13,280 bases of DNA. Origin: Planctomycetota bacterium (lineage in GTDB: Bacteria; Planctomycetota; Planctomycetia; Isosphaerales; Isosphaeraceae). The notes below the pieces were generated by a model. The model was not told the origin of the DNA and made no database searches. It was given only the letters and a program-made list of their open reading frames with translations. Below are positions 8,332-13,280 of the stretch, piece by piece. How positions within the stretch are numbered: the stretch's first letter is position 1; every line of letters begins with the position of its first letter. The stretch lies in NCBI GenBank assembly GCA_021818605.1, contig JAKAUH010000178.1:1-13280 (forward strand), given 5' to 3'. The translations under genes and the position numbers were made by a program.

Positions 8332-9309
8332 TCACGTCGGCACCTTGATCCGGTCCACCAGGTCGCGGATGATCGCCTCGGCCGCGCCGAACTCTCCGGC
8401 TTGCAGGAAGGACTTCCCCACCACGCGATGCGACAGGACCGGCACGACCAGCGTCTTCACATCATCGGGAACCACGTAATTCCGGCCCGAGACGAGCGCC
8501 AGGCTCTGGGCCGCGCGGTACAGCGTCAGCGCCCCACGCGTGCTTGCACCTACATGCAGATCCTCTGACCGCCGGGTGGCGTGTATGATATCGAGCAGGT
8601 ACTCGCTGATGGCGTCATCCACCTGAACTGCCCTGACAGCCCGCTGGAGCCTCAGGATGTCCTCGGCCGAAAGTGCCGGGCCGAGGGTCTCAACCGGTTC
8701 CCCCTGGCGGTGGCTGGCGAAGACCTTTCGTTCCTCGGAGCGGATCGGATAGCCCATCCTGAGGCGGATCATGAACCGGTCGAGTTGACTCTCGGGCAGG
8801 ACGTAAGTGCCCTCGTACTCATAAGGATTCTGGGTCGCCAGCACGATGAAGGGAGCGTCGAGCGGATAGGTCTTGCCCTCGACCGAGACCTGGCGGTCGC
8901 TCATGGCTTCGAGCAGGGCACTCTGGGTCCGCGGCGTCGTGCGGTTGATCTCGTCCGCGAGAATCACGTGGGCGAAAAGCGGCCCCGGCTTGAAGACAAA
9001 GTCGCCGGACGGGGCGTGATAGACGCTCGAACCCAGGACGTCGGACGGCAGAAGATCCGGAGTGAACTGGATTCTCCGGAAGCTACAGTCAATACTGGCA
9101 GCCAGTGCCCGGGCCAGCAGTGTTTTGCCCACCCCCGGAACATCCTCGATCAGGATGTGGCCCTCGGCCAGGAGCGCGACCACGGCCAGCCGGATGACCT
9201 CCGGCTTACCGAGGACCACCAGACCGACGTTATCCATCAATCGATTGGTGAGGGGTAGCAAGTCTTCCAGGGAAGGGGAGACATCGTCGGGTAGCTGGGT
9301 GACCTTCAT
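8332..9309 (-). CDS. MoxR-family AAA+ ATPase
   Basis: A 325-residue cytoplasmic AAA+ ATPase of the MoxR branch, presumed to be a chaperone-like remodeller for the DUF58 or transglutaminase partner. Motifs are complete: Walker A EDVPGVGKT (55-63), Walker B VILADE (115-120) followed by INRTTPRTQSALLEAM, sensor 1 ATQNP (158-162), the arginine-finger region LPESQLDRF (171-179, Arg178) and sensor 2 GASTRGAL (254-261, Arg258). Length is normal for the family. The ATG at 9309 is chosen although the frame stays open far upstream to 10932: that upstream part lies antisense to the glycosyltransferase gene and has no AAA+ similarity. The ribosome site is weak (GAGG 14 bases upstream). The stop is 150 bases before the DUF58 gene, and a promoter lies at 9365-9394. 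It is the first gene of the MoxR-DUF58-TgpA cluster. Confidence 0.95.
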   Translation of the reverse strand: MKVTQLPDDVSPSLEDLLPLTNRLMDNVGLVVLGKPEVIRLAVVALLAEGHILIEDVPGVGKTLLARALAASIDCSFRRIQFTPDLLPSDVLGSSVYHAPSGDFVFKPGPLFAHVILADEINRTTPRTQSALLEAMSDRQVSVEGKTYPLDAPFIVLATQNPYEYEGTYVLPESQLDRFMIRLRMGYPIRSEERKVFASHRQGEPVETLGPALSAEDILRLQRAVRAVQVDDAISEYLLDIIHATRRSEDLHVGASTRGALTLYRAAQSLALVSGRNYVVPDDVKTLVVPVLSHRVVGKSFLQAGEFGAAEAIIRDLVDRIKVPT

Positions 9310-9364
9310 GCGTTGCGCTCGAACCTCGGTACATCTGGCCAGGCGGCTGTAGAGGGACGACCTA

Positions 9365-9394
9365 AGTATAAACCAAAGGTGGGAACGATTCCAA
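9365..9394 (-). promoter_or_regulatory. Sigma70-like promoter for the MoxR cluster
   Basis: On the minus strand, TTGGAA (9389-9394) and TATACT (9365-9370) are separated by 18 bases. The -10 element matches five of six consensus positions and the -35 element four of six. Transcription would start near 9358, giving a leader of about 50 bases to the MoxR ATG. This AT-rich patch stands out in the GC-rich divergent spacer at 9310-9510. It is a consensus match only. Confidence 0.55.
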
Positions 9395-9510
9395 CGGCCG
9401 GATGAGCATGCGGTTGCCCAGGCATCGCCCAAGACCTGAGCCTGGCGAGGCGCAGGTTGAGCAGCCGCGTGGCGAAACGGGTTTTGATCGAGGGAACCGG
9501 ATAGGTACGC

Positions 9511-10581
9511 ATGGCAGGCGGCGAGATCAAAATCCTGGTCCTGGCCGGCCGACTGAGCCGGTACGACGCACGTTGGCCACTGGTGCCGTGGCTCGAGCGG
9601 CTCGAGCGGCGCGGGTGTCGATTGCAGGTGCTCTGCCTGGCTCGCGGGAACATGCTCGACGGGGATCCGCGCTGCTTCGAGCTGGCGGCGCTGGGCAATC
9701 GCTGGACGCGCACCTGGGCCGCCCGATCGCTCTGGGTCGAGGATATCTTGCCGAGGCCGGACCTGGTGCACGTCGTGCACGACGAGATGAGCGAGGTGGG
9801 GTTGATCCTCGCGGAATCGGCGGGGCTGCCCTATGTCCAGACCGTGGCTGATTTTCGCACCCTGGAACGCGGCCTCCGATTGAGTCGGCGCTGGTGCCGT
9901 CATCTCGTCGCGATCCGGCCCGACCTGGCGGATGGGCTCGTTGAGGGGTTGGGGGTTCCCGCCTCGCGCGTTTCCGTGGTCGCGCCCGGAATCCTCCCCG
10001 CGACGGAACCGCGCCATGCCGGCCCGCCGGGGCACGTGCCGGTGATCGGCACAGGGGGACCGCTCGACGAGATGTCCGGGCTCACGGTGTTCCTCGAGTC
10101 CGCACGTCAGGTTCTGGATGAAGGCCGTGACGCTGAGTTCGTCATCGCCAGCCACGGAGTGATCCAGGCCGAGCTTCGCCGTCGCGCCCAGTCGCTCCGC
10201 ATCGGTGAATCCGTGACGGTCACCGAGTTCCCCTCGATCAGCGCCGATTACTGGGCCGTGCTCGATATTTATTGCCAGCCGTCGATCGCGGCCAACTCGG
10301 GCGTGACGTTGCTCCAGGCGATGGCCCACGAGGTGCCCTGCATCGCGACGGACGTTGCCGGCCTTCGCGGCCTGATCGAGCCTGGCTCCAGCGGGCTGAT
10401 CATCCCGCCTGGTGATCCCGATGCTCTCCGGCGGGTCATCCTCGGCCTGCTCGATGATCCCGAGATGGCCGCGCGGCTGGGCCGGAATGCCCGGACAAAG
10501 ATCCAGACGGCTTTCGACCCGGATGCCGAGGCCGATCGCCTGGTGTCGCTCTATCGCCGGTTGCTGAGCGAGACGGACTGA
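9511..10581 (+). CDS. GT4-like glycosyltransferase with substituted EX7E motif
   Basis: A 356-residue protein with the two-domain layout of GT-B, family 4 glycosyltransferases, which move a sugar from a nucleotide donor to a lipid, glycan or protein acceptor. The N-terminal domain starts with a beta strand (IKILVLAGRLSRYD, 6-19). The C-terminal, donor-binding domain starts near VPVIGTGGPLDEMSG (176-190). It continues with DIYCQPSIAANSGVTLLQAM (252-271) and then ATDVAGLRGLIEPGSSGLII (279-298), with PPGDPDAL and a Pro/Glu helix after it. In most GT4 enzymes the PSxxE and LxEAM positions carry the two Glu of the EX7E motif. Here they are Ala261 and Gln269, so activity or donor choice may be unusual. 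No signal peptide is visible. TAGG lies about five bases before the ATG. The gene is divergent from the MoxR cluster and lies upstream of the Ser/Thr-rich surface protein. The acceptor is unknown. Confidence 0.85.
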   Translation: MAGGEIKILVLAGRLSRYDARWPLVPWLERLERRGCRLQVLCLARGNMLDGDPRCFELAALGNRWTRTWAARSLWVEDILPRPDLVHVVHDEMSEVGLILAESAGLPYVQTVADFRTLERGLRLSRRWCRHLVAIRPDLADGLVEGLGVPASRVSVVAPGILPATEPRHAGPPGHVPVIGTGGPLDEMSGLTVFLESARQVLDEGRDAEFVIASHGVIQAELRRRAQSLRIGESVTVTEFPSISADYWAVLDIYCQPSIAANSGVTLLQAMAHEVPCIATDVAGLRGLIEPGSSGLIIPPGDPDALRRVILGLLDDPEMAARLGRNARTKIQTAFDPDAEADRLVSLYRRLLSETD

Positions 10582-11032
10582 TTTCCCCGGCAAGCTCATC
10601 TCACCGCTCAACGGGGACCGTCGTCCTCTTTCCGCCCGGCGAGACCTGCGCAAGCTCCACCCAGGGAAACTCGCGCTCGCCGTGGCACACTTCGGCTTCC
10701 AACGCTCATGGACGTTTACACGAACCCCAGCGAGAGGGACACTGCGGCGGGGACGGTATTCAGTAGACCATCGACCCTGCTTCGGCACACCTCTTCGTGC
10801 AACGCTCGACACGCTCCGGCCAGGCTTTCCTCTCTGCAACAGGCCCGCCATCTTCTCCAGATTCTCCAGCCTGTGGTGGGAATGGCGACTGCGATGAAAG
10901 CCTAAAGGATTGTGCGGGTTTTGCCGATCCAACTCAATTGAACGTCCTTTCTCGTTTAGGGGATCGTGAGTCGGTCAGGATGACCGGCTTGGGCTTACCA
11001 TCGTGCTGGGGCGTTGTGCCCAGGGAGGGGTC
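10582..11032 (+). other. Long gene-free leader upstream of the surface-protein gene
   Basis: About 450 bases separate the glycosyltransferase stop from the surface-protein start. The short open frames here have translations without recognisable motifs. No clear -35/-10 pair or terminator was found. Two 22-base segments, 10686-10707 and 10786-10807, match at 17 positions and sit exactly 100 bases apart; both begin CACAC and end AACGCTC. A small CTGGG/CCCAG inverted repeat (11006-11010 with 11019-11023) lies just before the ribosome site. The stretch may hold a promoter and 5' leader. Confidence 0.4.
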
Positions 11033-12373
11033 ATGTTCGCCAAGGATGACGCCAGTCGAGACGGGAAGGACGAGTCCCGTCGCCGTGTCCGCTTCCACGG
11101 AACGCTCGAGGATCTGGAGGGGCGTCAACTCCTCTCCTCGGGTCATTCCGGTTTCGCCCACTTGCCTCATGGCCACTTCCTGCGCTTCGAGCACCGGGCA
11201 GCCCGAGCGGAAGTCCGCTCGGCGACTGCAACCGGATCGGCTACCGGTTCGACCACCGCGGGCGGTACTGCCGCGGCTGGTCAAAACCGCCACGCAGCGA
11301 ACATGCACCACTTCAGACGTGGGGGAGGCGAGTTCGGTCGCTTCCATGGCAGGGGCGGGGCCCACGCAAGAGCCACGGCGATGATCAACTATTCGCCGAT
11401 GATTACTGTCAATCCTATATTCAATGTGAATCCGTCGATTAGCGGCGGATCGTCGAGCACGACCACGACGACCAATTCGACAACGACCTCCACGAGCGCG
11501 ACGCATACGCCGACTCCTTCTCCCGCGGCGACCGCGCTCAGAACAAACACGCCCACACCCAGCAACGGCTGGACCGGGCACGCGACGAGGCCGCTGAATC
11601 ACTCGTGGCCGGCTTCGGATTCGCCGAACCCGACGCCGACGCCCACTGCAACCCCGACGCCGACACCGACGCCGACGCCGACGCCGACTGTGACCCCGAC
11701 CCCAGCGGCTGCTGCATCACCGACGCCCACGCCTTCTCCGACCGCGACGGCGAGCCCCAGCCCCACGCCCACGCCGGCCTCGAGCGCGACGGGTGGCGCG
11801 GCCAGCGCTTCGACCACGACGAACACCTCGACCTCGGCGACCTCGAGCGGCGCGGGCGGCTCATCGGCGTCGGCCTCGACCGGTAGCACGTCCAGCGCTC
11901 ACGCTGGCGGTTCCTCGACCGGCTCGACCCCGAGTACCGGCGCGGCGAACACGCAAACCGGGGCGGACACGGCGACCTCGCCGACGAGCACCAGTTCGAG
12001 CGGCGCCCAGGGATCGGGCTCGGGTAGCTCGAGCACCTCGAAGGGCACCTCCACCGCGGGCAATCAGTCGTCGGGGAATTCGAGCAGCCAGGCGAATACC
12101 CAGAGTCCATCCGGCACGACGCCGACGCCGACGCCGACCCCGACTCCAACGGGAACCGGCAGTGCCTCCACGACCACGTCGGCATCCGGATCATCGCAGA
12201 CTGGTTCCGGCTCCGGAGGCTCCGCGGGGACGACGACGTCCACCGGTTCCTCGGCCAGCACGCAGCCCGGCGGCCCCGACAGTGCATCCACGAACAGCTC
12301 GACGTCCTCCAATGCCGCCAACGGCGGCAGCTCACAGACCAGCAGCTCGACCTCGACCAACGTCGTCGGGTGA
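11033..12373 (+). CDS. Mucin-like Ser/Thr/Pro-rich protein with N-terminal LEPR-XLL-type motif
   Basis: A 446-residue protein, probably cell-surface or extracellular. The N-terminus is short and charged, then carries LEGRQLLS at 28-35. This fits the LExRxLLS pattern found near the N-termini of many planctomycete surface proteins, where it is suspected to act in export or sorting. There is no Sec-type hydrophobic leader and no transmembrane segment. Residues 40-115 are rich in His, Arg and Gly. From about 138 onward the chain is low-complexity: Pro-Thr runs at about 198-223 and 363-373, then Ser/Thr/Gly/Ala. By my count 106 of the 196 residues from 251 to 446 are Ser or Thr, and charged residues are almost absent. 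There is no cysteine. The start at 11033 is chosen because AGGGAGGGG lies immediately upstream; an in-frame start at 11003 lacks such a site. Low-complexity regions evolve fast, so homology searches will be misleading. The flanking genes are glycosyltransferase-like. Confidence 0.8.
   Translation: MFAKDDASRDGKDESRRRVRFHGTLEDLEGRQLLSSGHSGFAHLPHGHFLRFEHRAARAEVRSATATGSATGSTTAGGTAAAGQNRHAANMHHFRRGGGEFGRFHGRGGAHARATAMINYSPMITVNPIFNVNPSISGGSSSTTTTTNSTTTSTSATHTPTPSPAATALRTNTPTPSNGWTGHATRPLNHSWPASDSPNPTPTPTATPTPTPTPTPTPTVTPTPAAAASPTPTPSPTATASPSPTPTPASSATGGAASASTTTNTSTSATSSGAGGSSASASTGSTSSAHAGGSSTGSTPSTGAANTQTGADTATSPTSTSSSGAQGSGSGSSSTSKGTSTAGNQSSGNSSSQANTQSPSGTTPTPTPTPTPTGTGSASTTTSASGSSQTGSGSGGSAGTTTSTGSSASTQPGGPDSASTNSSTSSNAANGGSSQTSSSTSTNVVG
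11629..11702 (+). repeat. GACGCC-type hexanucleotide tandem repeat inside the coding region
   Basis: Imperfect tandem copies of the six-base unit CCGACG/GACGCC encode the Pro-Thr run of the surface protein. A shorter tract of the same unit lies at about 12118-12145. Because the unit is six bases long, gain or loss of copies adds or removes Pro-Thr pairs and keeps the reading frame. The tract also creates artificial open frames on the other strand that read as Val-Gly repeats. Confidence 0.8.
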
Positions 12374-12387
12374 GCGTTGGGATTGCT

Positions 12388-12491
12388 CCGGGGATCTGGA
12401 GCTTCGGCGCCGATGGGTTTGACCCATCAGTCCGATCTCCGGTCGCCGGGTGGCACGCGACCACGCGGAACCGCGGGGTTCGCCTCGCGGT
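12388..12491 (+). other. Hairpin-rich intergenic segment after the surface-protein gene
   Basis: Three inverted repeats follow each other 15 bases after the stop codon. The first has an outer stem of nine pairs with one G-U (12388-12396 with 12434-12442) enclosing a perfect seven-pair hairpin with a three-base loop (12412-12418 with 12422-12428). The second is a six-pair stem (12441-12446 with 12457-12462), which shares two bases with the first. The third is a nine-pair stem with one G-U (12470-12478 with 12483-12491) closed by a TTCG loop. None is followed by a T-run. The segment could be a terminator region for the surface gene or a structured RNA. High GC content makes chance stems common. 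Confidence 0.45.
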
Positions 12492-12549
12492 CTCGGCGTT
12501 TCGAAGTCAAGGATACGAGGGCCGAAGGCAACGGGACTTTCGACCGTTC

Positions 12550-12579
12550 TTGACGCCGGATCGGATCTTCCTTAAGATC
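12550..12579 (+). promoter_or_regulatory. Promoter with overlapping inverted repeat before the second glycosyltransferase gene
   Basis: TTGACG (12550-12555) and TAAGAT (12573-12578) are separated by 17 bases, matching five and four of six consensus positions. Transcription would start near 12585, about 30 bases before the ATG at 12617. A perfect inverted repeat, GATCTT-CCTT-AAGATC (12564-12579), covers the spacer end and the -10 element. It could therefore be an operator for a dimeric repressor, or a chance palindrome. Confidence 0.5.
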
Positions 12580-12616
12580 ACGACCGCGAACAGGAGTCGC
12601 GCCCCCGGATCACAGG

Positions 12617-13280
12617 ATGATCGCCGTGGCCACCTCGACGATGCTTCTCGATGCCGTCCCCGCCTCACCCTCGTCGTCGGCTCACGCGCCGCGCGGTACG
12701 ACGCGAGTGCGGATTGCCTGCCCGGACGCGCGGCCTCCGGCCTACCAGGCCGCCATCGCGTGCGCCCGGGCCGGCGTGCTCGACGCCTTGATCACGAGCT
12801 ACTACTATCGAGGCGGTCCGCCGCGCTGGCTCGCGAGGGTCGCGCCTACGTCATTCGCTCGGCTGGACGGATTCCTGAAAAGGCGCCAGGGGCCCGGGAT
12901 TCCACGCGACAAGGTCCAATCGTGCTGGTCGTTCGACCTGGCCCTGGCTGTCGAGCGCCGGCTTGGCGCGAGCCGCGCTGGAACTCGCCATGCCCTGGCG
13001 CGTTGGCGGACTCGGCACTTCGACCGGCAGCTTGCGCGGGATCTCGCTCGCCAGGGGCCCGACGCGGCGCTGATCTTCAGCGACGTCGGCTCGGAGTATG
13101 CTCTCCCTACCTGCCGGGATCATGGCGTGGCCACCGTCCTCAGCATGGTCCACGGCGATGTCCGCGAAGAACGGCTGGTCCTGGAGCGTGAGGCCGAGTC
13201 GGCACCTGATTTTTTCCCGATCTACCTGGGGGACGGCCCCATCGATCGGCACGAGCTCGACTGGCTCCATGAGAGACGGT
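12617..13280 (+). CDS. Probable glycosyltransferase, N-terminal part only (runs off the window)
   Basis: The frame from the ATG at 12617 stays open to the window end, giving 221 codons without a stop. Third positions are strongly G/C, unlike the overlapping frames. Residues 1-30 are a Ser/Ala-rich lead-in. From VRIACPDARPPAYQAAIACA (31-50) onward the sequence looks like the N-terminal Rossmann-type domain of GT4-type glycosyltransferases: RAGVLDALITSYYYRG (51-66), PDAALIFSDVGSEYA (148-162) and HGDVREERLVLEREAESAPDF (179-199, a His-Gly then Glu-rich helix). The catalytic C-terminal domain lies outside the window, so the family is tentative. It has no membrane segment. GGAT lies nine bases upstream of the ATG; Met9 (12641) is an alternative start. 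A promoter at 12550-12578 suggests its own transcription, 243 bases downstream of the surface-protein gene. Confidence 0.65.
   Translation, partial: MIAVATSTMLLDAVPASPSSSAHAPRGTTRVRIACPDARPPAYQAAIACARAGVLDALITSYYYRGGPPRWLARVAPTSFARLDGFLKRRQGPGIPRDKVQSCWSFDLALAVERRLGASRAGTRHALARWRTRHFDRQLARDLARQGPDAALIFSDVGSEYALPTCRDHGVATVLSMVHGDVREERLVLEREAESAPDFFPIYLGDGPIDRHELDWLHERR

Noticed and set aside
10686..10807. Two similar 22-base segments exactly 100 bases apart
   Set aside because: Five of the 22 positions differ, only two copies exist, and nothing else around them repeats. Chance similarity is likely.
9310..10932. An upstream extension of the MoxR frame that would give an 866-residue protein
   Set aside because: The extension is antisense to the glycosyltransferase gene, shows no domain, and a promoter for the MoxR gene lies within it at 9365-9394. 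The AAA+ protein begins naturally at 9309.
12412..12428. A possible tRNA T-arm (GATGGGT hairpin)
   Set aside because: The loop has three bases, not seven, and no acceptor stem, anticodon arm or D-arm can be drawn around it.
11538..12464. Long frames antisense to the surface-protein gene, including a Val-Gly repeat frame
   Set aside because: They follow from reading the GACGCC repeats and Ser/Thr codons in reverse. The plus-strand frame has a strong ribosome site and the LExRxLLS motif.
12370..13270. Open frames at 12370-13191 (plus) and 12851-13270 (minus)
   Set aside because: Both overlap the better-supported frame from 12617, which has a promoter, biased third positions and glycosyltransferase-like sequence.

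Overview
The window looks like chromosomal DNA of a planctomycete, probably an Isosphaeraceae-type member. The base composition is very GC-rich with strong G/C preference at codon third positions. One protein carries an N-terminal LExRxLLS motif of the LEPR-XLL type, which is typical of planctomycete surface proteins. There is also a planctomycete-style MoxR / DUF58 / transglutaminase cluster. The family assignments rest on motifs read by eye; no database search was run.

Layout, left to right. Positions 1-399 show no convincing gene. A strong hairpin at 400-435 probably terminates an S41 tail-specific protease (prc-like, minus strand, 506-2650). A 328-base divergent spacer then leads to a small plus-strand gene for a membrane-anchored Pro/Ala-rich protein (2979-3299). 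It converges on a minus-strand YchF/Ola1-like P-loop NTPase with degenerate nucleotide-specificity motifs (3333-4355). Upstream of that, on the same strand, lies a three-gene cluster: TgpA-like membrane transglutaminase (4505-6754), DUF58 protein (6751-8181, overlapping by four bases) and MoxR AAA+ ATPase (8332-9309). A good sigma70-like promoter precedes the MoxR gene at 9365-9394. Read 5' to 3', the order MoxR, DUF58, TgpA is the classic conserved arrangement. A chaperone-type ATPase is thought to act with the DUF58 protein, and the transglutaminase sits in the membrane.

The right part is all on the plus strand. It holds a GT4-like glycosyltransferase (9511-10581), about 450 bases without a gene, a mucin-like Ser/Thr/Pro-rich LEPR-XLL protein (11033-12373), a hairpin-rich intergenic stretch, and the start of a second glycosyltransferase-like gene (from 12617, running off the window end). 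That last gene has its own promoter at 12550-12578, which overlaps a perfect inverted repeat.

The most interesting idea is inference only: the two glycosyltransferase-like genes flanking a nearly uncharged Ser/Thr-rich surface protein could form a surface-glycoprotein cassette. No rRNA, tRNA, CRISPR array, insertion sequence or recognisable defence system was found. Several very long open frames on the opposite strands are by-products of GC-rich codon usage and are not genes.
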